Of a DNA stretch of 43,573 nt, positions 22,986 through 32,245 are shown in pieces; position 1 is the first letter of the stretch, and the number at the start of each line of letters is the position of its first letter. A program made the position numbers and the translations under genes. Origin of the DNA: Paludibacteraceae bacterium (GTDB lineage Bacteria; Bacteroidota; Bacteroidia; Bacteroidales; Paludibacteraceae); the NCBI GenBank assembly GCA_017446455.1, contig JAFSQV010000087.1, positions 1 to 43,573 on the forward strand, given 5' to 3'. Below the pieces are notes generated by a model, which was given only the letters and a program-made list of their open reading frames with translations, searched no databases and was not told the origin of the DNA.

Positions 22986-23690
22986 ATGGAATTAAAAGTG
23001 ATTGCATACGCCCAGAACGGGCATACAGATAAGTTCGGTATTCCGCGTCAGAGTAGAGAAGAAAGTCCGATTATGACCCGCATCGTTTTTGAACCGGAGT
23101 TCCGTATTCCGGAAGCGCTTCGCGGAATCGAAGGCTATAGCCACTTGTGGTTGCTTTGGGGCTTTAGCGAAGTACCAAATAACCCGGAACAAAGAGCCAA
23201 GGAAGGTCTGTCGTGGAGTCCGACGGTGCGTCCTCCGAGGCTGGGCGGAAACAAGCGAATGGGAGTATTTGCAACGAGGAGTCCGTTTCGACCTAATCCT
23301 ATTGGATTAAGTAGCGTGAAATTAGTGGGAATAGAGGACGGCGATTTGATTGTGAGTGGAGCGGATGTGTTGGACGGAACGCCGATATATGATATCAAAC
23401 CGTATCTGAGTTTTAGTGACAGTCATCCGGAGGCAAAAAACGGCTTTGCGGAAGAGACGAAAAATAGAACATTAGAGGTGGAGGTTTTACCAGCACTTGA
23501 CCAGCACTTAACCAGCACAAAACCAGCACAACACCTCGTGTCGGAAATTTGCTACATTTTGAGTCAAGATCCCCGGCCGGCGTATCAAGATGATCCGGAG
23601 CGGGAGTATAAGATGGATTATGCAGGTTATCGGGTGACGTTTGTCGTAGCAGACGGGAAGGTTGTCGTGAAAAAGATAGAAAAAATATAA
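22986..23690 (+). CDS. trmO: tRNA (N6-threonylcarbamoyladenosine37-N6)-methyltransferase
   Basis: 234 residues. TrmO (YaeB/TsaA family) uses SAM to methylate t6A37 of certain tRNAs. The family signatures are clear: GIPRQS near residue 20, YSHLWLLWGFSE, RMGVFATRSPFRPNPIGLS, DVLDGTPIYDIKPYLSFSD and DPRPAY in the C-terminal part. The insert PALDQHLTSTKPAQHLVS is encoded by four 11-bp tandem units and is not expected in homologues. Its mRNA would begin with the structured element at 22892. The ATG at 22986 gives the family's normal start; an overlapping out-of-frame ATG at 22981 opens a 4-codon mini-ORF. Confidence 0.92.
   Translation: MELKVIAYAQNGHTDKFGIPRQSREESPIMTRIVFEPEFRIPEALRGIEGYSHLWLLWGFSEVPNNPEQRAKEGLSWSPTVRPPRLGGNKRMGVFATRSPFRPNPIGLSSVKLVGIEDGDLIVSGADVLDGTPIYDIKPYLSFSDSHPEAKNGFAEETKNRTLEVEVLPALDQHLTSTKPAQHLVSEICYILSQDPRPAYQDDPEREYKMDYAGYRVTFVVADGKVVVKKIEKI
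23490..23533. repeat. 11-bp tandem repeat in trmO, four units
   Basis: CCAGCACTTGA, CCAGCACTTAA, CCAGCACAAAA, CCAGCACAACA. Confidence 0.85.
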
Positions 23691-23706
23691 TTTTTTCCTC
23701 AAAGAT

Positions 23707-23737
23707 TTGCATATGTCCAAGATTTTTTGTACTTTTG
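23707..23737 (+). promoter_or_regulatory. Bacteroidetes promoter for the secreted amylase operon
   Basis: TTG (23707-23709), 20 bases, TACTTTTG (23730-23737), then CAGTCGC. The first ATG of the operon is at 23773. Confidence 0.8.
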
Positions 23738-23772
23738 CAGTCGCTTAAGTTATTAACTTAAAATGGTGAGCC

Positions 23773-25242
23773 ATGAAAAAGTTCATTCTACATATCCTCC
23801 TTTTAGTGTTTATCGCGAGCGCGAGCGAGTTGCGCGCGGAGAATGTCGGTGTGCCGGCGCAGTGTGAGGACGTGATGTTACAGGCATTCTACTGGGATAG
23901 TTACAAGACGCAGACGAGTACCGATTCGAAGTTCGGCCGTACCAAGTGGATTGATTTGCTGAAAGATACGGCGGCGATTAACGCCAATTTTGATTTGGTA
24001 TGGTTTCCGCCGAGCGCAGGTCCAACCGGTAACGGCGTGGGTTATTCTGCAAAGCAGTATAGCTACCAGGACAGTGATTGGGGTACAAAGACTAAGTTAA
24101 ACCAGTTGATTGCGGCGCTGCATGCCGGAAATACAAAGGTGATAGCCGATATTGTGTTGAACCATCGCGGTTCCGGAAACAGCTGGTGCACGTTCCTGAC
24201 GGATAATTTCGGTGGTGATTACGGCTCTTGGACCTTGACGCAAAAGCAGATATGCCGTAATGACGAATGCTTTAGCAACTCCAGTTCGAATTGCTACAAC
24301 GCCGCTGCATCGGATCGTGGCGCGTATGACACGGGCGATAATTTTGACGGTGCTCGCGACTTGGATCACACAAGCGAGACTGTGCAGAACTGGTCAAAGG
24401 CGTATACGCAATGGATATTGGGCACGATGAAGTACGACGGTTTCCGCTATGACATGACGCTCGGTTTTCACGGTCGTTATCTGAAGATGTACAACGAGGC
24501 GGCGAATCCGTATATCTCTGTTTCGGAGTTGTGGTCGGGTATCGACCGCCAGAAGCAGCACTTGCAGGAATGCGAATATAACACAATGGTGTTCGACTTC
24601 CAGGCCAAGTACTCGATGAAGGGTATTGTGAACGGCTCGTACGGTAAGCTGAACAAGAGCAAGACGTTTGAAGGACTGCGCAAACACGGTCTGGAGCGCT
24701 ATTCGGTGACGTTTATCGATAACCATGATACGTTCGATCGCGGCGGTGCGTATGGCGATAACCAGTTTACACCGACCACCGATCTGACGACGGCTACGAA
24801 CAAGGATTATGTGCTGCAGGCCAGTGCGTATATGCTGATGCTGCCGGGTATTCCGTGTGTATTCTATCCGCATTGGAAGAGTTACCAGACTGAGATCAAT
24901 GAGTTGATCGCTATCCGTAAGCGCGCCGGTATCCATAGTGAGTCGGAAGTGTTGGAGGAGTCCAGCGGACAATACCAGTACAGCGCGACGGTACAAGGGC
25001 ACCGCGGCAAGGTGATTGTGCGCGTCGGAAAATACCGCAGCAAGACGCAGCCGGAAGGTTATGAGTTGGCAGTTGATGGCGGAGACAATGGCGCATACAC
25101 GGTATATATCGCAATGAACCCGCAGGGCGTGGAGAATATAGAAGACGGCGCGGTGAAGAGCGAGAAGTTCATCGAGGACGGGCGGTTGCTGATCCGTCGC
25201 GGAGAACAGGTGTATGATGTATTAGGAAGAATCATTAAATAA
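23773..25242 (+). CDS. Secreted alpha-amylase (GH13), first gene of starch operon
   Basis: 489 residues with a signal peptide (FILHILLLVFIASASELRA). The GH13 barrel starts at QCEDVMLQAFYWDSY. Conserved regions are VIADIVLNHR, then YDGFRYDMTLGF with nucleophile Asp227, VSELWSG with acid/base Glu252, and FIDNHDTF with Asp319. It should endo-hydrolyse alpha-1,4 glucans outside the cell or in the outer envelope. The last ~27 residues (EKFIEDGRLLIRRGEQVYDV, then LGRIIK) form the short tail shared with five other proteins here, interpreted as a reduced T9SS sorting signal. It is followed 5 bases later by the next amylase gene. Confidence 0.9.
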   Translation: MKKFILHILLLVFIASASELRAENVGVPAQCEDVMLQAFYWDSYKTQTSTDSKFGRTKWIDLLKDTAAINANFDLVWFPPSAGPTGNGVGYSAKQYSYQDSDWGTKTKLNQLIAALHAGNTKVIADIVLNHRGSGNSWCTFLTDNFGGDYGSWTLTQKQICRNDECFSNSSSNCYNAAASDRGAYDTGDNFDGARDLDHTSETVQNWSKAYTQWILGTMKYDGFRYDMTLGFHGRYLKMYNEAANPYISVSELWSGIDRQKQHLQECEYNTMVFDFQAKYSMKGIVNGSYGKLNKSKTFEGLRKHGLERYSVTFIDNHDTFDRGGAYGDNQFTPTTDLTTATNKDYVLQASAYMLMLPGIPCVFYPHWKSYQTEINELIAIRKRAGIHSESEVLEESSGQYQYSATVQGHRGKVIVRVGKYRSKTQPEGYELAVDGGDNGAYTVYIAMNPQGVENIEDGAVKSEKFIEDGRLLIRRGEQVYDVLGRIIK

Positions 25243-25247
25243 ACGAT

Positions 25248-27449
25248 ATGATGAAAAAAGTTGTAGCATTTTTATGTGTAGCGCTGTGTGCGATGATGTC
25301 GTACGCGGCAGACTGTGCAGATGGCCCTTACGGCCTGCAAATCACCAGAGGTGAAGAAGTTTCTGTAGTGGATGCCCCCAAGTTCGGCGATCCGGACAGC
25401 GAAGGACGTGTTCAGTACAAAGCCGGGTGCGTGGCTCTGAAGAAAGACGACAAGATCAAGTTGATTAACAAGAGCTGCGATGCCACTTGGATGATTGACA
25501 TCGATCCGTATGGCGAGTACCAGAAGTTTACGGGCGGTAAGGAGGCCGGTGAGTTGACTTGTACCACCGACGGCGATTATGATTTCTACATCAAGTTAAG
25601 TGCTGATAAAGGCGATGTGCTGTATATCGGTCCCGGCTCCGGCTGCGGCGGTGAAGGCGAATGCCAAGATGGCCCTTACGGATTGCAGATCAATGGTTCG
25701 ACGGTAGTGGATGCGCCGCTGTACGGCGACCCGGATTATGAGGGACGTAAGCAGTATATGGCTTCGTGCGTGGAGTTGGAAGCAGGTGATGTGATTCAGT
25801 TGATCAACCAGAGTTGCGGCGCGACGTGGATGGTGGACTTGGATCAGTATGGCTATTACGAGAACTTCTCGGGTGGCAAAGAAGCTAACCAGTTGACCTG
25901 TAATGTAGCAGGTAAGTATGATTTCTATATCAAGTTGAGTGTGCAGGCCGGCGACCTGATCTATGTAGAGAGCAGTCAGACCTGTGGCGGTGAGGGACCA
26001 ACTCCTGAGCCTGGTTATACCACTTCTGCTCCGGCGCAGTGTCCGGACGTGATGATCCAGGCTTTCTATTGGAACAGCTATCAGGATCAGGGTTATGGCC
26101 GTACCAAGTGGATCGATCATCTGAACGGCAACAGCGGTTCGACCGCAGAGGAGTTGGGTAAATGGTTCGACCTGATCTGGTTGCCGCCTATGTCGAAGTC
26201 TACCGGCGGAACGGGTTATATCCCGACGAACTACAGCGACCTGAACGGCGATTGGGGCACGAAGAAGAAACTGGAGGAGATGGTTAAGACCTTCCATGAG
26301 AACGGCGCACGTGTGGTTGCGGATATCGTGATTAACCACGCTGCAGCCATCAGCGGCTGGTGCGAATTCGCGCAGTTGAATTTCGGCGCGTATGGTTCGT
26401 TCAAACCGGATGCTTCGTGGATCTGCAGCACGGACGAGATGAACACAGATCCCAAGGCCGGTGCATGCAAGGGCAAGGCGACCGGTAACCCGGATGACGG
26501 TTACTATGGCGATGACGACAAAGATTATCGTTCTGCACGCGATTGGGATCATACCCAGCAGAAAGTGCGTGACATGTTCAAGGCTTATCTGAAATGGCTA
26601 CGTTATGACATCAAGATAGACGGTTTCCGCTATGACTATTGCAAGGGATTCCACAACAGTCATATCAATGACTATAACACGGATGCGAAGGCTTATTTCT
26701 CGGTAATGGAGATGTGGGACGGTAATCCGGATGTGCTGCAAAAGCACTTGAACGATGCGGGTTGGAACACCCTGACCTTTGACTTCGCGACGAAGTACAC
26801 GGCGTTCAATAACGGTATTGCCGCTGATAACTATGGCGCGTTGAAGGGCGCAGGTCTGCCGGGTGTAGGCAAGTCGCGTTATGCGGTTACGTTCCTGGAT
26901 AGCCACGACTCGTTCCAGCGCGACGGAAATGAGTTCTGCGGCGAAGGCAACTCGATGACGGTATGCTACGATAAGATCCTGCAATGCTACGCTTACCTGC
27001 TTTCGATGCCGGGCGTGCCTTGCGTGTTCTGGCCGCACTGGGTAGAGTTCAAGGATCCGATCAAGGCGATGATCAATGCGCGTTATAAGACAGGCGTGCA
27101 CAGCGAGAGTGCTGTCTCGGATGAGGCCGGCGACGGTTACTATAAGGCTACGATCACCGGAACGAATGGTCAGATTCGTCTGTTGGTAGGTCCGAACTCG
27201 GGATATAACACCAAGCCGGAAGGATTCACGCTGGCTTCGAAAGGCGTGAACTACGGTGTCTATTTCAAGATGAATACGCCGCGCGGCGACAAAGATACGG
27301 AGCGTCACGATCCGACGCAGGCTATTGAGACCGTGAATGCAGACGGCGAGCGCGCAATGATGGGCGGCGAGAAATTCATGGAGAACGGTAAGCTGTTTAT
27401 CCGCTGCGGCGAGCATGTGTTCGACGTGATGGGAAGCAGAGTGAAGTAA
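25248..27449 (+). CDS. Secreted alpha-amylase (GH13) with two N-terminal putative starch-binding modules
   Basis: 733 residues, signal peptide ending MMSYAAD. Two ~108-residue repeats follow (about 22-130 and 139-247). Each opens DGPYGLQI and contains LINKSC/LINQSC, ATWM(I/V)D(I/L)D, GGKEA and YDFYIKLS, ending in CGGEGE/CGGEGP. The GH13 domain starts at QCPDVMIQAFYWNSY. Catalytic residues: Asp463 in DGFRYDYCKGF, Glu488 in VMEMWDG and Asp554 in FLDSHDSF. The end (GEKFMENGKLFIRCGEHVFD, then VMGSRVK) is the shared tail. The modules probably hold the enzyme on starch granules or chains; the fold is not recognised with certainty (CBM26-like is one possibility). Confidence 0.9.
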   Translation: MMKKVVAFLCVALCAMMSYAADCADGPYGLQITRGEEVSVVDAPKFGDPDSEGRVQYKAGCVALKKDDKIKLINKSCDATWMIDIDPYGEYQKFTGGKEAGELTCTTDGDYDFYIKLSADKGDVLYIGPGSGCGGEGECQDGPYGLQINGSTVVDAPLYGDPDYEGRKQYMASCVELEAGDVIQLINQSCGATWMVDLDQYGYYENFSGGKEANQLTCNVAGKYDFYIKLSVQAGDLIYVESSQTCGGEGPTPEPGYTTSAPAQCPDVMIQAFYWNSYQDQGYGRTKWIDHLNGNSGSTAEELGKWFDLIWLPPMSKSTGGTGYIPTNYSDLNGDWGTKKKLEEMVKTFHENGARVVADIVINHAAAISGWCEFAQLNFGAYGSFKPDASWICSTDEMNTDPKAGACKGKATGNPDDGYYGDDDKDYRSARDWDHTQQKVRDMFKAYLKWLRYDIKIDGFRYDYCKGFHNSHINDYNTDAKAYFSVMEMWDGNPDVLQKHLNDAGWNTLTFDFATKYTAFNNGIAADNYGALKGAGLPGVGKSRYAVTFLDSHDSFQRDGNEFCGEGNSMTVCYDKILQCYAYLLSMPGVPCVFWPHWVEFKDPIKAMINARYKTGVHSESAVSDEAGDGYYKATITGTNGQIRLLVGPNSGYNTKPEGFTLASKGVNYGVYFKMNTPRGDKDTERHDPTQAIETVNADGERAMMGGEKFMENGKLFIRCGEHVFDVMGSRVK

Positions 27450-27473
27450 GAAGTTTAACATTTAAATGATGAT

Positions 27474-28385
27474 ATGATGAAGAAGATTTTTATGTTGTTT
27501 GCTGCCGTATTATTTGCGATGAGCGCATCGGCAGGTTATGGTATCCTCGTGAACGGCAAAATTTATTTTGCCGGCGAGAAGACAGGTGAGTATGAGGGTT
27601 TTACCCAGTATCTGGCACATGTGAATATCAAGGCCGGTGATTATTTCCAGCTCTATGATGCAGAGAGTAAAGCCAAGTGGGCGGTGGACCTGAATACGTA
27701 TTCAGAACCGGGCTTTACCCGCAATGGCGACAAGTTCGAGGCAAGCGTAACGGGTTGCTACGATTTCTACATCAAGTTGAAATATCAGCAGGATGAGCTC
27801 TATATCGGTAATGGATCGAATTGCGGCGAAGGCGTAGACATCAGCGGTGGCACCGACCCCGGTACTGATCCGGGCACAGACCCGGGTACCGATCCCGGAA
27901 CGGAAGACGATGTGCTCTGGTATGCCATAGGCTGGATTAACGGCGCAGACCATGGGGAAGCTGCGTATGATACGTTTGAAGATGACTTCTTATTCGAGGA
28001 AGACGGCAAGTTGACGATTGACTGCAAGTTGGGTAGTTATATTGCCATTAAGGACCATATGGGTAACTTCTACTATTCCAAGACCACTACCACGACTGCA
28101 GACACCAAAGTCACGATGGAATGGGCAAACGGATGGCAAGGTTGTCAGAAATGGGCTATTCCGGAGGGTGTGAACTACATTATTATCCGTAGCGCTTCGT
28201 TCAAAGGCAAAATCGTGCTGGAGCGTGTGGACAAAGCGACCTATGATGCTTACCACTATGGTGGCAGCCAAGACGTAGAGAACGTGACGACGAACGAGAA
28301 AGCACGCAAAGTGATTATCGATGGTCAGTTGCGTATCGTTCGCGGCGACAAGGTGTTTGATGCAACCGGTCGTCAGATTGAATAA
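27474..28385 (+). CDS. Secreted non-catalytic putative starch-binding protein
   Basis: 303 residues: signal peptide; one copy of the repeated N-terminal module (about 21-125; GYGILVNGKIYFAGE ... AKWAVDLNTYS ... GCYDFYIKLKY ... LYIGNGSNCGEG); a linker of four DPGT repeats; and a second beta domain (about 145-265; WYAIGWINGADHGEAAYDTF ... GSYIAIKDHMGNFYYS). The shared tail ends it (RKVIIDGQLRIVRGDKVFDA, then TGRQIE). No glycosidase domain is present. Lying between amylase genes and sharing their module, it is probably a surface glycan-binding protein analogous in job, not sequence, to SusE/SusF. The second domain may be another carbohydrate-binding module. Confidence 0.75.
   Translation: MMKKIFMLFAAVLFAMSASAGYGILVNGKIYFAGEKTGEYEGFTQYLAHVNIKAGDYFQLYDAESKAKWAVDLNTYSEPGFTRNGDKFEASVTGCYDFYIKLKYQQDELYIGNGSNCGEGVDISGGTDPGTDPGTDPGTDPGTEDDVLWYAIGWINGADHGEAAYDTFEDDFLFEEDGKLTIDCKLGSYIAIKDHMGNFYYSKTTTTTADTKVTMEWANGWQGCQKWAIPEGVNYIIIRSASFKGKIVLERVDKATYDAYHYGGSQDVENVTTNEKARKVIIDGQLRIVRGDKVFDATGRQIE
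27849..27902 (+). repeat. 12-bp tandem repeat encoding a DPGT linker
   Basis: Four to five 12-base units (pattern ACNGAYCCNGGN) encode DPGTDPGTDPGTDPGT between the two domains of the binding protein. Confidence 0.75.
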
Positions 28386-28403
28386 GCATTGAAACGATAA
28401 ATC

Positions 28404-30206
28404 ATGCGGAAAATATTTGCTATAGTATTTGTTTCGCTCTTTGCATGGAGCGCGTTCGCGGATAACTACGGTATCCTCGTGAATGACCATCTGTATTTTG
28501 CCGGAGAGAAGGTAGATGAGTTTGAAGGTTTTGTGCAATATCTGGCGCACGTAAAGGTGAAAGCCGGTGATTACTGCCAGTTATACGACGCGGACTTTAA
28601 GGCGAAATGGGCGGTGGACCTGAATTCCTACTCAGTAGCCGGCTTTACGCGCGAAGGAAACAAATACAAAGTGAGCGTAACGGGTTGTTACGATTTCTAT
28701 ATCAAGCTGAAGTACGAGCAAGACGAACTCTATATCGGTAATGGATCGAATTGCGGTGAAGGAGAGGATATAGATGACATCTACACCGGCGCGGTGCCCC
28801 GTCAATGCGAGGCCGTGCTGATGCAGGCTTTCTATAACGAGTCGTATGACCCTAAGTCGCCGGGCGTAGATACGTATGGCGATACCAAGTGGACCACCCT
28901 GACGGCTCAAGCCGCGGAGATTGGTTCGTTCATCGACTATGTATGGTTGCCGCCCAGCGCGTATGGTGACGGCGCGGGTTATCATCCGAAGCAATATAGC
29001 AACCAGAACTCTAACTGGGGCACACGCGAGGAGTTGGAGGCGTTGATCAGCGCGCTGCATAACGCCGGAGCGAAAGTGGTGGCGGATATCGTGATTAACC
29101 ACTGCGCGGGTTGGAAAACATGGTGCGACTTCCCGGAGATGGACTTCGGCGAGTATGGTGTTTTCCATCCGGATGCCAGCTATATATGCCAGAACGATGA
29201 GGTGAATGCCGAGTGGAACAAACCGACGGAAGAGAACCCGGGTTCGGGTGCATGCTGGGGAACAGCTACCGGCAACATGGATGACGGCGAGAACTGGGAC
29301 GGCGCGCGTGATTGGAGTCACGACAACGTGTATGTGCAGGAGATGTTCATCGCCTATCTGAAGTGGATGCGCAATGTGATGAAATACGACGGTTTCCGTT
29401 ATGACAAGGGTGACGGATTCAATAACTGGCACCACTGGAACTACAACAAAAACGCCCGTCCGGAGATCGCGTTCATGGAGTGCTATAAAGGTACGGACGA
29501 TATCCAATGGCGCATCAACGGCGCGAATGGCGACCTGATGGCGCTGGATTTTGACCTGAAGTGGCATGTGTTCAATTCGATAGCCGGTTGGGACTACAGC
29601 CGCGGTCGCGGCGATTGTATCATGAGTCGCGGAGACGGCAAGCACTCGGTGACGTTTATCGAGAGCCATGACTGGTTCCTGCGTCCGGATAACGACAATG
29701 AGTTTGGCGGACGCGGTAACTCGATGACGCCGGCTTTGAAGGCGCGCTTGATGCAGGCGAATGCGTTGTTGCTGTCAATGCCGGGCATCCCGTGTATCTT
29801 CTATCCGCATTGGAAGAAGTACAAAGAAGACCTGAAGCCGATGATTCTTGCCCGTAAATGGGCCGGTGTGCACAACGAGAGCGAGGTCAAAGACGAGTAT
29901 GCATCGGCTACGGGTTATCAGGCTACCATCGTGGGCCACAACGGCTGGTTGATCCTATGCCTGGGCGACAAAGCGAACAAACAGGGCTTCGAGGGCTATA
30001 CCTTGGCTGCAAGTAACTACAGCACGATGGAAGGCCATAACGAGAGCTTTGAGATGTGGGTGAATAGTTCCAAACCGAGGCCGCAGGATGTGGAGGAAGT
30101 GGAGAGCGAAAGTCAGCCGGTGAAGGGCGAGAAGTTTATCCAAGACGGAAAGTTGTTTATTCGTCTGAACAATCAGGTGTACGATATATTAGGACGTAAA
30201 TTATAA
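28404..30206 (+). CDS. Secreted alpha-amylase (GH13) with one putative starch-binding module
   Basis: 600 residues: signal peptide (IFAIVFVSLFAWSAFA), one N-terminal module (about 21-125) nearly identical to that of the preceding protein (AKWAVDLNSYS ... GCYDFYIKLKY ... GNGSNCGEG), then GH13. Catalytic residues: Asp334 in YDGFRYDKGDGF, Glu359 in AFMECYKG and Asp423 in FIESHDWF. The tail GEKFIQDGKLFIRLNNQVYD, then ILGRKL, matches the others. The high DNA similarity of its first ~370 bases to the start of the previous gene suggests recent duplication or gene conversion. Confidence 0.9.
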   Translation: MRKIFAIVFVSLFAWSAFADNYGILVNDHLYFAGEKVDEFEGFVQYLAHVKVKAGDYCQLYDADFKAKWAVDLNSYSVAGFTREGNKYKVSVTGCYDFYIKLKYEQDELYIGNGSNCGEGEDIDDIYTGAVPRQCEAVLMQAFYNESYDPKSPGVDTYGDTKWTTLTAQAAEIGSFIDYVWLPPSAYGDGAGYHPKQYSNQNSNWGTREELEALISALHNAGAKVVADIVINHCAGWKTWCDFPEMDFGEYGVFHPDASYICQNDEVNAEWNKPTEENPGSGACWGTATGNMDDGENWDGARDWSHDNVYVQEMFIAYLKWMRNVMKYDGFRYDKGDGFNNWHHWNYNKNARPEIAFMECYKGTDDIQWRINGANGDLMALDFDLKWHVFNSIAGWDYSRGRGDCIMSRGDGKHSVTFIESHDWFLRPDNDNEFGGRGNSMTPALKARLMQANALLLSMPGIPCIFYPHWKKYKEDLKPMILARKWAGVHNESEVKDEYASATGYQATIVGHNGWLILCLGDKANKQGFEGYTLAASNYSTMEGHNESFEMWVNSSKPRPQDVEEVESESQPVKGEKFIQDGKLFIRLNNQVYDILGRKL

Positions 30207-30220
30207 TATAGAAAGAGTTT

Positions 30221-32245
30221 ATGCGCAAGTTGTTTTTAAGTGTGATAAGTCTCTGCGTACTTGCTTTGAGCACGTATGCAGCCAATTGGAATGATGTGGC
30301 CGGTGTGACACCGATAGAGAAACCCCGTCCGGCAGGCGTGAGCAATGGTATCTACTACGGCGAAGATGGTACGTCTGTCACGCTGTGTACCTATGCGGCC
30401 AGCAAGACGGAGTCCGCGAAGCGCGTGTTCCTGTTGGGCGACATGACGAATTGGAAACTCAGTGCGGATTATCAGCTATATAAGGACGGTAACTATTTCT
30501 GGATTACGCTTACGGGGCTGGAGTCGGGCAAGGAATATCGCTTCCAGTATGCTGTAGAGCGTGCCGATGGCGTGAAAAAGCTGATCTCCGATCTGTATTC
30601 GGAGAAAGTGCTGCACCCTGATGATCAGTATGAGCCGAAGAAAGTGGATCCGGACTTGCTGGATTACCCGACGGGTAAAGGCGCAGACGGCTATGTGACG
30701 GTGATTCAACCCGGTAAGCCGCAGTTCCAATGGTCCGATGCGACACTGAACTTCAAGCGTCCAAACAAGAACAACTTGGTGATTTACGAGTTGTGGATAT
30801 ACGACTATACCGAAGGCCGTTCGCTCAAAGGTCTGATGAAGCGTCTGGATTATATCCAGAATTTGGGCGTGAATGCGGTAGAGTTGATGCCGATATGCGA
30901 GTTTGACGGAAACTATAACTGGGGCTATTCGCCGAACCACTATTTTGCGCCGGATCGGGCATACGGCTCGGAAGAGATGTATAAGACCTTTATTGACGAG
31001 TGCCACAAGCGCGGTATTGCCGTTATTCTTGATATGGTGTTCAACCATGCTACGGGTAATAATCCGATGAATAAACTCTATCCGTACGGAACGGACTTGG
31101 CCAGCAACCCTTGGTTTAATGTCAACGCGCCGCACTCCGACAATGTCTATGAGGATTGGAATCACGGTTTTGAGCCGGCGCACGAGATGTTTATCCGCGC
31201 CCTCCAATACTGGCTGAAGGAGTACAAAGTGGACGGGTACCGTCTTGACCTGAGTCACGGTCTTTGTTCGGACCAGCCGAATACCGCAGTAGGCAATCTG
31301 AAGGACTATTACAACAAGGGTGTTAAAGCCGTTTCGTCGGATGCGTACATGATCCTGGAGCATTGGGGCAGTAACATGGGTTCGGAGCGTCCGGAGTTGA
31401 TTAGTTACGGCATGCAATGTTGGTCCAACACCACTAACGCGTATTGCCAGACGGCGATGGGTTGGCTCAAAGACGGAGACGGATTTGTCGATGCCAATAA
31501 AGACGGTTTTGTGTCCTATTGCGAATCTCACGACGAGGAGCGCATGCAGTACAAAGCAAAGAAATACGGCAATGGCGATTTGCAGACCAATACCGCAGCC
31601 CGCTTGGGACGTGTGGCGGAGAACGTAGCATTCAATGTGCTGCTGAACGGTTCGCACATGCTTTGGATGTGGGAAGAGATTGGCTATGACTTCTCTATCA
31701 ACAGTGATCTCGATCATCCGAATGCAGAAAACAACAGCTATCGTTGCAACAAGAAACCCCGTCCGGAGATCCGAAGTTATTTCACGAACTCGAATCGCGT
31801 GGCGGCATTCACGAAATGTGCCCAAGTTATCACGTTGCGTACGCAACTGATGCCGGAAGTGTTTGAAGGAAATCCGACCCTCGTGAGCGTCAGTTCGGGT
31901 TCTAAACTGCGTAAGATCCGTTGGGGCAATAATCTGTACGCCGTTGCGAATTTTGACGTGAGCAGCAGTCAGGGTGCTACGTTGCCGGGCGGCACATGGT
32001 ACGACTATCTGAATGGGGCTACTCCTGCCTCCGGAACTTATACGCTCGCGCCGGGCGAACTGAAAGTGTTTACCGGCACACAAATAGCGCCGCCGACATT
32101 CTCGGATATCAGCAAACGTGATCACACACCGATAGGCAATGTGGAGACGGATGCGCCGAAAGCCTATAAAATGATTCGTGACGGGCAAGTGCTGATTGTT
32201 CGCGGAGACAAGACATACACCATAACAGGTTCGCTCGTACAATAA
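30221..32245 (+). CDS. Secreted GH13 enzyme with N-terminal E-set (CBM48-like) domain
   Basis: 674 residues, signal peptide ending STYA. Residues ~40-140 form an early-set beta domain (VFLLGDMTNWKLSADYQLYK ... YRFQYAV) as in branching and debranching enzymes. The GH13 barrel begins LVIYELWIYDYTEGRSLKGL. Catalytic residues: Asp343 in VDGYRLDLSHG, Glu380 in MILEHWG and Asp438 in CESHDEER. The combination suggests a debranching (pullulanase/isoamylase-type) or related enzyme that could act on alpha-1,6 linkages; the exact specificity cannot be read. The shared tail is present (YKMIRDGQVLIVRGDKTYTI, then TGSLVQ). The stop overlaps the next start (TAATG). Confidence 0.88.
   Translation: MRKLFLSVISLCVLALSTYAANWNDVAGVTPIEKPRPAGVSNGIYYGEDGTSVTLCTYAASKTESAKRVFLLGDMTNWKLSADYQLYKDGNYFWITLTGLESGKEYRFQYAVERADGVKKLISDLYSEKVLHPDDQYEPKKVDPDLLDYPTGKGADGYVTVIQPGKPQFQWSDATLNFKRPNKNNLVIYELWIYDYTEGRSLKGLMKRLDYIQNLGVNAVELMPICEFDGNYNWGYSPNHYFAPDRAYGSEEMYKTFIDECHKRGIAVILDMVFNHATGNNPMNKLYPYGTDLASNPWFNVNAPHSDNVYEDWNHGFEPAHEMFIRALQYWLKEYKVDGYRLDLSHGLCSDQPNTAVGNLKDYYNKGVKAVSSDAYMILEHWGSNMGSERPELISYGMQCWSNTTNAYCQTAMGWLKDGDGFVDANKDGFVSYCESHDEERMQYKAKKYGNGDLQTNTAARLGRVAENVAFNVLLNGSHMLWMWEEIGYDFSINSDLDHPNAENNSYRCNKKPRPEIRSYFTNSNRVAAFTKCAQVITLRTQLMPEVFEGNPTLVSVSSGSKLRKIRWGNNLYAVANFDVSSSQGATLPGGTWYDYLNGATPASGTYTLAPGELKVFTGTQIAPPTFSDISKRDHTPIGNVETDAPKAYKMIRDGQVLIVRGDKTYTITGSLVQ

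Noticed and set aside
30476..32242. 588-residue open frame on the minus strand
   Set aside because: It is antisense to a clear GH13 gene with intact catalytic residues; no motifs or start signal of its own.
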